Shown: positions 1-5,059 of the stretch, one piece after another
How the letters are laid out: the number at the start of each line of letters is the position of its first letter
Position numbering within the stretch: the first letter of the stretch is position 1
NCBI GenBank assembly: GCA_913060845.1
Contig: CAJXVF010000249.1
Span: 1-5,059, forward strand
Source: an uncultured Alphaproteobacteria bacterium
GTDB taxonomy: Bacteria; Pseudomonadota; Alphaproteobacteria; Bin95
Direction: 5' to 3'
Length of the DNA: 5,059 bases
Notes under the pieces: generated by a model
The model's input: only the letters and a program-made list of their open reading frames with translations
Told to the model about the DNA's origin: nothing
Databases searched by the model: none
Made by a program: the position numbers and the translations under genes

Positions 1-42
1 CCTCTCTATTCGTCGGCAGCGTCAGATGTGTATAAGAGACAG
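1..42 (+). other. Illumina Nextera i5 adapter remnant (not genomic)
   Basis: Base 1 fits the end of the P5 flank. Bases 2-9 (CTCTCTAT) match the Nextera i5 index known as N502/S502. Bases 10-23 are the Nextera read-1 linker TCGTCGGCAGCGTC. Bases 24-42 are the Tn5 mosaic end AGATGTGTATAAGAGACAG. The order index, linker, mosaic end, insert is exactly that of a tagmentation library fragment, so this is untrimmed adapter at a contig end rather than a natural Tn5/IS50 end. Genomic sequence starts at about base 43. The adapter carries a TAA (33-35) in the reading frame of the following gene, so an automatic gene caller would open rsmE falsely at the TTG at 48. Confidence 0.98.
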
Positions 43-302
43 GGCTTTTGATCATTGGTGACGAGAGCGGCACAGCACCACCAATGCTTTCGGTACTGTC
101 TGATAATCCTGGCCAGCCGTTTGCATTTATGTCCGGACCGGAAGGCGGCTTTGCGCCAGGTGAGCTTGACGGACTGGATGATCTCCCCTTTGTTGCAAAG
201 GTAGGGCTTGGCCCGCGCGTGCTGCGCGCCGAAACTGCTGCTATCGCTGGGCTAACGCTCGGGCAGGCGGCGCTCGGTGATTTCAAGGCGTCGCGCGGCT
301 AA
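43..302 (+). CDS. rsmE: 16S rRNA (uracil1498-N3)-methyltransferase RsmE, C-terminal part only
   Basis: RsmE uses S-adenosylmethionine to methylate N3 of U1498 in 16S rRNA of the 30S subunit; it is a cytoplasmic SPOUT-family (trefoil knot) enzyme. About 85 codons are visible, one third of the usual ~240-250 residues. They carry the two family signatures of the knot: a GPEGGF loop followed by an acidic residue at about residues 31-40 of the fragment, and LGPRVLRAETA at about 55-65. Both help form the cofactor pocket. The 5' end is lost at the adapter junction; bases 43-44 are the end of a split codon and the frame runs to TAA at 300-302. The TTG at 48 is not a real start. gshA follows after 30 bases with no terminator between, so the two are probably co-transcribed. 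The N-terminal PUA-like domain is outside the window. Confidence 0.93.
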
Positions 303-317
303 GGCGTTCGATAGGTT

Positions 318-323
318 AAGGAA
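318..323 (+). promoter_or_regulatory. Ribosome binding site of gshA
   Basis: AAGGAA lies 9 bases before the ATG at 333. It supports that start and independent initiation of gshA within the rsmE-gshA transcript. Confidence 0.7.
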
Positions 324-332
324 TTCAGGTAC

Positions 333-1700
333 ATGGCGGCGCCTCCAAGCTCGGGCGGAGACCCGATTACTTCCAAGCAGCAGCTTGTGGACTGGTTCGC
401 AGTCGGCTCAAAGCCGAAAAGCGACTGGCGCATCGGCACGGAGCACGAGAAGTTTATGTTCCGGCTGAGTGATTTTAGCCGGCCAGCATATGAGGGGCCG
501 GATGGCATTGGTGCCATTCTGAACAGCCTTGCGGATAAGTTCGGATGGACACGCTTGAAAGAAGGCGGCAAAACCGTCGCTCTGACGCGAGACGGCTGCA
601 ATGTCACGCTGGAGCCTGGCGGGCAGTTTGAACTCTCCGGCGCGCCAGTTGAAAACCTGCACCAGACTTGCTCCGAAGCGAATGCGCACCTGAATGAGAC
701 ACGTGAAGTGTGTGCAGAGCTTGGGCTTGGCATGCTGGGCGTCGGGTTTGATCCGATTTGGACCCGTGCCGAAGTGCCTTGGATGCCCAAGGGCCGCTAC
801 AAGATTATGCGGGAATACATGCAGAAGGTCGGCACGCGCGGCCTCGATATGATGCAGCGCACCTGTACGATCCAAACGAACTTGGATTTCGGCAGTGAAG
901 CCGACATGGTTGAGAAATTTCGCATAAGCTTGGCGCTACAGCCGCTGGCGACAGCTTTGTTCGCAGATTCGCCCTTCGTTGAAGGCAAGCCAACGGGCCG
1001 GGTGAGCGAGCGGTCTTTCGTTTGGACGGATACAGATCCAGACCGCTGCGGCATGCTGGAATTCGTATTTGAGGATGGTTTCGGCTTCGAGCGCTATGCC
1101 GACTACATGCTCGACGTGCCGATGTATTTCGCCTTCCGCAATGGCGACTATATGGATGTTTCCGGTGAGAGTTTCCGGAAATTCATGAAGGGCAAGCTGC
1201 CCCAACTTCCTGGCGAAGAAGCCCATATGGGTGACTGGTCGGATCACATTACGACGGCATTCCCGGAAGTGCGTATGAAGCGGTTCCTGGAAATGCGGGG
1301 CGCAGACGGCGGGCCATGGGCAAGCATTTGCGCACTATCGGCCTTCTGGACGGGTCTTTTGTATGATGATGCAGCGCAGAAAGCAGCGCTGGCACTCATC
1401 TCCGACTGGACATCTGAAGATAGGCTGATCTTGCGCGATCAAGCACCGATCACTGGCCTCAAAGCCAAGGTTGCGGGCCGCAGCCTCCAGGATGTGGCTA
1501 AGGATGCGCTGGCCATTGCGCGTGATGGCTTGAATGCACGTGCCTGCCTGGATACATCGGGCAATAATGAAGCGCATTTCCTTGGACATTTGGATTCTGT
1601 TGCGGAATCTGGAATCACACCAGCAGAGGCAAAATTGGCGCTCTTCAATGGCGCCTGGGGCGGCGATGTCCGTAAAATCTATGGAGAATTTGCCTATTAG
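333..1700 (+). CDS. gshA: Glutamate-cysteine ligase, proteobacterial plant-type
   Basis: Catalyses ATP-dependent joining of L-glutamate and L-cysteine to gamma-glutamylcysteine, the first and usually limiting step of glutathione synthesis, in the cytoplasm. The 455 residues match the full length of the plant/alphaproteobacterial class of this enzyme (GCS2 superfamily), which differs from the E. coli GshA class. Visible signatures: GTEHEKF at 35-41 (acidic residues expected to bind Mg/ATP), EPGGQFELSGAP at 94-105, GVGFDPIW at 136-143, QRTCTIQTNLDF at 175-186, FPEVRMKRFLEMRGADGGPW at 310-329, and a C-terminal WGGDVRKIY block. The ATG at 333 is chosen because it has AAGGAA 9 bases upstream and the N-terminus aligns with the family from about residue 10. 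The two cysteines that form the plant redox-switch disulfide appear as Val276 and Gln291, so that control is not expected here. Its neighbour rsmE is upstream; a structured non-coding region with a terminator follows. The gene for the second step (gshB) is not in the window. Confidence 0.96.
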   Translation: MAAPPSSGGDPITSKQQLVDWFAVGSKPKSDWRIGTEHEKFMFRLSDFSRPAYEGPDGIGAILNSLADKFGWTRLKEGGKTVALTRDGCNVTLEPGGQFELSGAPVENLHQTCSEANAHLNETREVCAELGLGMLGVGFDPIWTRAEVPWMPKGRYKIMREYMQKVGTRGLDMMQRTCTIQTNLDFGSEADMVEKFRISLALQPLATALFADSPFVEGKPTGRVSERSFVWTDTDPDRCGMLEFVFEDGFGFERYADYMLDVPMYFAFRNGDYMDVSGESFRKFMKGKLPQLPGEEAHMGDWSDHITTAFPEVRMKRFLEMRGADGGPWASICALSAFWTGLLYDDAAQKAALALISDWTSEDRLILRDQAPITGLKAKVAGRSLQDVAKDALAIARDGLNARACLDTSGNNEAHFLGHLDSVAESGITPAEAKLALFNGAWGGDVRKIYGEFAY

Positions 1701-1726
1701 GGGCTGATTGGCGTCGATCTGTAATA

Positions 1727-1759
1727 GCGGTCACATCCGCTTTGTAGCGGCGGTCACAT
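1727..1759. repeat. Two direct copies of GCGGTCACAT, 23-base period
   Basis: Identical 10-base copies lie at 1727-1736 and 1750-1759. AGCGG (1726-1730), CCGCT (1737-1741) and AGCGG (1746-1750) can pair as two mutually exclusive 5-bp hairpins sharing the middle arm. The period is close to two helical turns, as for a protein dimer or tandem operator, but the block lies just after the gshA stop rather than before a gene. Function unknown; chance is possible for repeats this short. Confidence 0.5.
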
Positions 1760-1860
1760 GCAATTTCCCCAACAATGGCCATATTGGAATTGTGCGTGGC
1801 GAGACGGCGCTAAGAGGGTTCGCCCGGGAAGTTCAGACGCCGCCCACGTGTAGGTCGTTG

Positions 1861-1920
1861 ACCGTTCTTCGGAACGGTTGGGCGCTCGAAGCGCGCTAAG
1901 TCCCGCCACGGGGCGACTTA
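1861..1920 (+). other. Three closely packed hairpins, possible structured RNA
   Basis: Hairpin 1: ACCGTTC (1861-1867) pairs perfectly with GAACGGT (1872-1878) around a UUCG tetraloop closed by C-G, one of the most stable RNA loops. Hairpin 2: GCGCT (1882-1886) pairs with AGCGC (1890-1894) around a three-base loop. Hairpin 3: TAAGTC (1897-1902) pairs with GACTTA (1915-1920), with further weak C/G pairing inside. The hairpins are only 2-3 bases apart and are followed 16 bases later by a terminator, so the + strand transcript ends as a row of stems. No known RNA family was recognised. It may be the 3' UTR of gshA or the body of a small RNA. No good promoter was found for an independent transcript. 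Confidence 0.55.
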
Positions 1921-1936
1921 CATGGTTCTGGACTTG

Positions 1937-1973
1937 CGGACGGTAACCTAACGGTTATCGTCCGTTTCCTTTT
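1937..1973 (+). terminator. Intrinsic terminator, + strand
   Basis: CGGACGGTAACC (1937-1948) pairs with GGTTATCGTCCG (1953-1964) over 12 bp with a single G-U pair and a TAAC loop, followed by TTTCCTTTT (1965-1973). The T-rich side is present only in the + direction, so it ends the rsmE-gshA transcript, or a small RNA made between 1701 and here. It lies 237 bases past the gshA stop, which is far for a simple operon terminator. Confidence 0.82.
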
Positions 1974-2167
1974 GTGGGCTCTCGTTTTTCCAAGATCGCT
2001 TCAACAACACATCGGGCAAGGGCGTCTGTAACCCCAGGATCGGTCGCTGGCAAAGCGGTTGATATCTATGACTGGCAGCACTTTGCAGAGTTTGATTGGC
2101 TAAGCGGCCACAATCTCAAGCATCTTCTTGCAGCAGGTGCGGCGGCAATGGCTGTTCCCTCTCGCCG

Positions 2168-3412
2168 TCATTCCTGAACGTTGGCGAATTCCAGCATCGC
2201 TGCCAATAGCGTATCTGCGCCGGCGGCGATGTGTTCGGGGCTGGCGTATTCAGCTTCATTGTGGCTGATGCCGTCGGTGCAAGGGATGAAGATCATGGCG
2301 GTGGGGGCGACGCGGTTCATATGGACGGCATCGTGCCCAGCGCCAGACATGATTTCCCGCCAACCGTGGCCATGGGACTCTGCGCCATTACGAATTGCAT
2401 CCACACATTCTTGTGCGAATACAGTGGGTTCTGAAAACCAGCTTTCTTCAAGCTCGAACCCGCAGCCGGTTTCTGTGTAGAGCTGCTCTGCGGCGGCGCG
2501 CAGCTCTCTGTCCATGGCATTTAGCTCATCCGTTGTCGGGTTCCGCATGTCGATCGTGAACTCAACCCGGTCTGGGCATACGTTGGGGGAGCCGGGAAAC
2601 GCTTGGGCCAAGCCAACGGTGCAGCGGCCTTCGTCGCCACGACGGCGCATGATGGCATCAATTTCAATGAACAGCTTTGATGCAGCCGTCAGCGCGTCCT
2701 TGCGGTTCTGTGGGGGCGTTGTGCCAGCGTGTCGGGCCTCCCCCAGAACGCGGCCCTTATACCAGCGCATTGCCTGCACGCCTGTAACAACGCCGATGGA
2801 TTTGCCTTCATTTTCCAGCATGGGCCCTTGTTCGATGTGGCACTCAAAGAACGCCTTCACCGGGCGCTGTGCACAGGCGACGTCGCCTTTGTAACCGATC
2901 CGTTCAAGCTCGCCGCCGAGCGTTGCGCCGTCTACATCTTCAATGGCGTAGGCATCAGCTTGCTTGAAGGTGCCGGAAAACACGCCTGAGCCAACCATTG
3001 GCGGTGGGAAGCGGGACCCTTCTTCATTGGTCCAGTTGACGACTTCAATCGGATGCTCGGTCTCAATACCCAAGTCGTTCATTGTGCGGACAGCTTCGAG
3101 CGCTGCCAGCACGCCAAATATCCCGTCGAAACGCCCGCCCGTTGGCTGTGTATCCAGGTGACTGCCCGTCATAACTGGGGGCAAGCTATCGTTCTTGCCA
3201 GGACGGCGCGCGAACATATTGCCCATGGTGTCGATGCTGACTGTCATGCCTGCTTCCTCACACCAGCGCTTGAAGAGGTCACGACCCAGCTTGTCGTCAT
3301 CCGTTAGCGTTTGGCGATTATTGCCACCAGCGATGCCAGGGCCGATCTTCGCCATTTCCATATGCATGTCCCAAAGGCGGGTCGGATTGATGCGAAGATT
3401 ACGGGCGGTCAT
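2168..3412 (-). CDS. M20-family N-carbamoyl-L-amino-acid hydrolase / allantoate amidohydrolase-like enzyme
   Basis: Binuclear metal amidohydrolase of the hydantoinase/carbamoylase group, which cleaves ureido groups (N-carbamoyl amino acids, beta-ureidopropionate or allantoate) to release ammonia and CO2; cytoplasmic, usually dimeric. At 414 residues it has normal length. Numbered from the start chosen here, the metal-site residues are visible: His85 in SHLDT, bridging Asp96 in GGRFDG, Glu130-Glu131 in NEEGSRF (general base and ligand), His192 in ECHIEQG and His384 in SHNEAEY. His228 (RHAGTTP) and Arg290 (DMRNP) fit the substrate-contacting residues of the lid domain. The ATG at 3412 is preferred over one 21 codons upstream (3475): AGGAG stands 7 bases before it, its ATG overlaps the stop of the transporter gene (ATGA), and the extra residues are Arg/Cys-rich and unlike the family. 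Substrate cannot be told from sequence; allantoate, N-carbamoyl amino acid and ureidopropionate remain open. Confidence 0.92.
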   Translation of the reverse strand: MTARNLRINPTRLWDMHMEMAKIGPGIAGGNNRQTLTDDDKLGRDLFKRWCEEAGMTVSIDTMGNMFARRPGKNDSLPPVMTGSHLDTQPTGGRFDGIFGVLAALEAVRTMNDLGIETEHPIEVVNWTNEEGSRFPPPMVGSGVFSGTFKQADAYAIEDVDGATLGGELERIGYKGDVACAQRPVKAFFECHIEQGPMLENEGKSIGVVTGVQAMRWYKGRVLGEARHAGTTPPQNRKDALTAASKLFIEIDAIMRRRGDEGRCTVGLAQAFPGSPNVCPDRVEFTIDMRNPTTDELNAMDRELRAAAEQLYTETGCGFELEESWFSEPTVFAQECVDAIRNGAESHGHGWREIMSGAGHDAVHMNRVAPTAMIFIPCTDGISHNEAEYASPEHIAAGADTLLAAMLEFANVQE

Positions 3413-4659
3413 GACGATGCTCCTGATTGACGTTTGCGGGCAGCATAACCGAGCGGCCCTGCGGTGACGATCCATGTGTACAAGCCGCTAACAGCAATGG
3501 TGTAGCCCGCCAGATAAAGCGCCTGTGTTGGGAAGGGGGCGCCCATGTCGATGAGAATGCCGGTTAAGCCAGGCCCAGCAGCACTGGCGAACACCATAAC
3601 TGAATGCACAAGCGCCTTAATGGCACCGATATGCTGCGTCCCGTAAATCTCTGCCCAAAGTGCGGTTTTCACCGACATGCCGAAGCCGGTAGCGATGCCG
3701 AGCAACATAAAGACAATTTCTATCGTCCAGGGAGATGTTCCGAATGACAGGGCAATCAGCGCAGCGCCCATCGGCAACAAGTAGAACGGCAGGGAGGCTC
3801 GCGCGCTGAATTTATCTACTACGAATCCGCCAACGATTGAGAAGCAGAGCGATGTCAGCCCATAGAGCCAATAGCTGTTGGTGAAGCTCTCAAGTTCCCA
3901 GCCTTTCACTTCTGCGATGTGGCTTGGCAGGAAAAAAATGGATGTGCCGATGAAACTTGGCGCGACTAGGCCTGGCACTAGCAGCCAGAAGAGCGGCTCC
4001 TTGATAACGTCGATCCGCCGCCATTGCTTGCCGTCAATGCCGGCTGGCGGCTTGAAGTTGCTGTGGGCCGCATTGGTTGGACGGTCTCGGGCCAAGAGCA
4101 CAAAAAGGAGCGGTGCCACACCCAAGGCCAGAATCGCAGCACCGCCAACCCATACCGTCCGCCAATCGCCTGTTGAGAGGACCAAAACGGCGGTTGCAGG
4201 TGCAATGGCTTGGGCTGTTGGGTAGCCAAAGGATGCAATGGCGATAGCGCGGCCACGGGTGCGATCAAACCAGCGGGCCATGCAGGTCGCTGAAAGGTGG
4301 CTCATCATGCCTTGCCCGAATAGGCGGAGGCCGAAGATAACGAACACGAGCATGGTCCAAGATGAAACCATGGACATGGCAATGCAGACGCTCGCCAGGC
4401 CGAGAGTAACGATCACTGCCAAAGGCCTTGCGGACATGATATCCGCCAACCGGCCTAGCTGAATGATGACGGCAGCGCTGGCTAATGTGCCGAACATGTA
4501 AGCTGCGCCAAAGTCCCCATCCGTCAGGCTGAATTCTTCGCGGATGGATGCGCCGAATACGCCAATGAAGAACGTCTGTCCAAAGCACGACCCTAGCGCC
4601 AGCACGAACCCGGCGGCGAGCCATCGAGCATTGCTCAGGATGAAGGACAGCGTGGACAT
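3409..4659 (-). CDS. MFS transporter, 12 transmembrane helices
   Basis: Inner-membrane secondary carrier of the major facilitator superfamily, 416 residues, the usual length. Hydrophobic stretches fit 6+6 helices: the first at about 13-36, a polar central loop at about 191-221 (between helices 6 and 7), the last near 390-405. The family's motif A after helix 2 appears as GRLADIMSARP (69-79), with a partial copy GGFVVDKFSAR (277-287) in the second half. RWFDRTRGRAIAI (129-141) is the helix 4-5 loop seen in many organic-anion type MFS carriers. The 3' end overlaps the amidohydrolase start by ATGA, so the carrier probably moves the substrate or product of that enzyme; this is inference and the direction of transport is unknown. 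The ATG at 4659 has no good ribosome site (AGAGGG is 14 bases away) but has TATAGT just upstream, suggesting a leaderless start. Confidence 0.9.
   Translation of the reverse strand: MSTLSFILSNARWLAAGFVLALGSCFGQTFFIGVFGASIREEFSLTDGDFGAAYMFGTLASAAVIIQLGRLADIMSARPLAVIVTLGLASVCIAMSMVSSWTMLVFVIFGLRLFGQGMMSHLSATCMARWFDRTRGRAIAIASFGYPTAQAIAPATAVLVLSTGDWRTVWVGGAAILALGVAPLLFVLLARDRPTNAAHSNFKPPAGIDGKQWRRIDVIKEPLFWLLVPGLVAPSFIGTSIFFLPSHIAEVKGWELESFTNSYWLYGLTSLCFSIVGGFVVDKFSARASLPFYLLPMGAALIALSFGTSPWTIEIVFMLLGIATGFGMSVKTALWAEIYGTQHIGAIKALVHSVMVFASAAGPGLTGILIDMGAPFPTQALYLAGYTIAVSGLYTWIVTAGPLGYAARKRQSGASS
3420..3424 (-). promoter_or_regulatory. Ribosome binding site of the amidohydrolase
   Basis: AGGAG on the - strand, 7 bases before the ATG at 3412 and inside the 3' end of the transporter gene. 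It decides the start in favour of 3412 over 3475. Confidence 0.82.
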
Positions 4660-4665
4660 GGTCGG

Positions 4666-4671
4666 ACTATA
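4666..4671 (-). promoter_or_regulatory. Candidate -10 element for the transporter-amidohydrolase unit
   Basis: TATAGT on the - strand, separated by six bases (CCGACC) from the ATG at 4659. That spacing would put transcription start at or next to the A of the ATG. No TTGACA-like -35 is seen 16-18 bases upstream, where the falling arm of the terminator hairpin lies. Moderate to low confidence; six-base matches are common by chance. Confidence 0.4.
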
Positions 4672-4685
4672 CGCCCTCTAAATGC

Positions 4686-4717
4686 GAAACCCCGCTGCAG
4701 TGATGCAACGGGGTTTC
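4686..4717 (-). terminator. Terminator hairpin after the peptidyl-prolyl isomerase gene
   Basis: GAAACCCCG (4686-4694) pairs with CGGGGTTTC (4709-4717). Inside it TGCA (4696-4699) pairs with TGCA (4704-4707) around a GTGA loop, with one C/A mismatch between, giving 13 bp in all. It starts 22 bases past the isomerase stop. On the - strand the T-rich part is the arm end TTTC followed by GCATTT, so the T-run is short. It separates the isomerase from the transporter unit. The stem is nearly symmetrical, but no + strand gene ends here. Confidence 0.72.
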
Positions 4718-4739
4718 AGAATTCAACGGTGTGGCGGCG

Positions 4740-5059
4740 CTATTGTGCGTCCGCAGCAACCTGCATTTTGACGATTGTGTCAGGGTCTTGCACGGCACCG
4801 TTCATAGCTTGATGTCCAAGCTTGATGCGGTCGACATGCTCCATGCCTTCCACGACCTGACCCCATACGGTGTATTGGCCATTCAGGAATGAGCCTTGTT
4901 CGAACATGATGAAGAACTGGCTGTCGGCACTGTTCGGGTTCTGGGAGCGCGCCATGCCCATTGTGCCACGCTCAAATGGGACACGGCTGAACTCGGCATC
5001 GATGTTCTGGCCAGAACCGCCCGTACCATCGCCATCCGGATCACCGGTCTGGGCCATGA
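4740..5059 (-). CDS. Cyclophilin-type peptidyl-prolyl cis-trans isomerase, C-terminal part
   Basis: Catalyses cis-trans isomerisation of Xaa-Pro bonds during protein folding. About 106 codons are visible; the gene runs off the right edge. The apparent ATG at 5057-5055 is internal: it is the Met of the conserved FMAQTGD motif, and the two bases beyond it (TC read on -) fit the preceding Phe codon. Other cyclophilin blocks follow in order: GTGTGGS-like DGDGTGGS, GTMGMARS, a SQFFI motif (active-site Gln and Phe), then GSFLNGQYTVWG. The position equal to human cyclophilin A Trp121 is Phe and that of His126 is Tyr, as in many bacterial cyclophilins, which are weakly sensitive to cyclosporin. The catalytic Arg (equivalent of Arg55) would lie just outside the window. 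Because the N-terminus is missing, one cannot say whether it has a signal peptide (periplasmic PpiA type) or is cytoplasmic (PpiB type). The stop is at 4740-4742, with a terminator hairpin after it. Confidence 0.93.
   Translation of the reverse strand, partial: MAQTGDPDGDGTGGSGQNIDAEFSRVPFERGTMGMARSQNPNSADSQFFIMFEQGSFLNGQYTVWGQVVEGMEHVDRIKLGHQAMNGAVQDPDTIVKMQVAADAQ

Larger units (their letters stand above)
1701..2167. other. 467-base intergenic region between convergent units, no secure gene
   Basis: Left part (1701-1973): a 10-base direct repeat, several hairpins and a + strand intrinsic terminator, described separately. Right part (1974-2167): no hairpin with a T-run that could end the - strand amidohydrolase transcript was found by eye. 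The region contains only weak open frames. One on + starts at a GTG at 1974 and ends at 2177, with no ribosome site. One of 23 codons on - overlaps the amidohydrolase stop. Another - strand frame covers only the part nearest the terminator. Stops interrupt longer readings in every other frame. It could hold the worn remains of a gene, but no family is recognisable. No tRNA, rRNA or tmRNA signature was seen. Confidence 0.6.

Noticed and set aside
24..42. Possible natural Tn5/IS50 outer end
   Set aside because: The 19 bases are the engineered mosaic end and are preceded by the Illumina linker and an i5 index; no transposase or partner end is present.
408..1648. Several - strand open frames opposite gshA
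   Set aside because: They are antisense to a clear full-length enzyme, lack family features and are rich in Arg, Ser, Cys and Pro, as expected of shadow frames in GC-rich DNA.
1700..1726. GGGGCTGATT after gshA resembles the 5' end of tmRNA
   Set aside because: The match stops after about 10 bases. There is no T-arm/acceptor sequence, and no plausible tag frame ending in hydrophobic residues follows: the nearest frame reads only six codons to TAG. The standard one-piece or permuted gene layouts do not fit.
1708..1899. 63-codon + strand frame with a TTG start
   Set aside because: It has no ribosome site, a rare start and no recognisable family, and it overlaps the direct repeat and hairpins. 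Best read as a chance frame.
1937..1964. Terminator hairpin serving also the - strand amidohydrolase transcript
   Set aside because: On the - strand the stem is followed by CAAGTCC, with no T-tract, and it lies over 200 bases past the gene. Use in that direction is not supported.
3413..3475. Longer N-terminus for the amidohydrolase (start at 3475)
   Set aside because: The extra 21 residues lie inside the transporter gene, look like out-of-frame coding sequence and lack a ribosome site, whereas 3412 has AGGAG at 7 bases and the ATGA overlap.
2181..4462. + strand open frames opposite the amidohydrolase and transporter
   Set aside because: All overlap well-supported genes on the other strand, have no ribosome sites or recognisable motifs, and are shadows of coding DNA.

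Overview
The window reads as a piece of an alphaproteobacterial chromosome at moderately high GC. The evidence is the proteobacterial 'plant-type' glutamate-cysteine ligase lying directly after rsmE, and the general style of the proteins. The order or genus cannot be fixed from the sequence. The first 42 bases are not genomic: they are an Illumina Nextera i5 adapter (index CTCTCTAT) ending in the Tn5 mosaic end. The left edge is therefore a sequencing-fragment end, and the rsmE gene is cut there artificially.

Layout. On the + strand: the 3' part of rsmE (16S rRNA m3U1498 methyltransferase, 43-302), then after a 30-base gap gshA (333-1700, first step of glutathione synthesis). Next comes a 467-base stretch without a secure gene (1701-2167). 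Its left part holds a 10-base direct repeat and a tight row of hairpins ending in a convincing intrinsic terminator (1937-1973, + strand). This could be a long structured 3' UTR of the rsmE-gshA transcript or a separate small RNA. On the - strand, converging on this region, lie a cyclophilin-type peptidyl-prolyl isomerase (4740-5059, 5' end outside the window), a terminator hairpin (4686-4717), a 12-helix MFS transporter (3409-4659) and an M20-family N-carbamoyl-amino-acid hydrolase/allantoate amidohydrolase-like enzyme (2168-3412).

How the genes work together. rsmE and gshA look like a housekeeping operon (ribosome modification and thiol synthesis). The transporter and amidohydrolase share an ATGA stop/start overlap and so form a translationally coupled pair. 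The simplest reading is uptake of a ureido or N-carbamoyl compound followed by hydrolysis to an amino acid or ureidoglycine-type product, ammonia and CO2; the substrate is not determined. The transporter start has a TATAGT box exactly where a leaderless mRNA would place it and lacks a well-placed Shine-Dalgarno site.

Nothing here amounts to a clear new biological system. The items most worth a second look are the adapter remnant, the structured non-coding block after gshA, and the coupled transporter-amidohydrolase pair.
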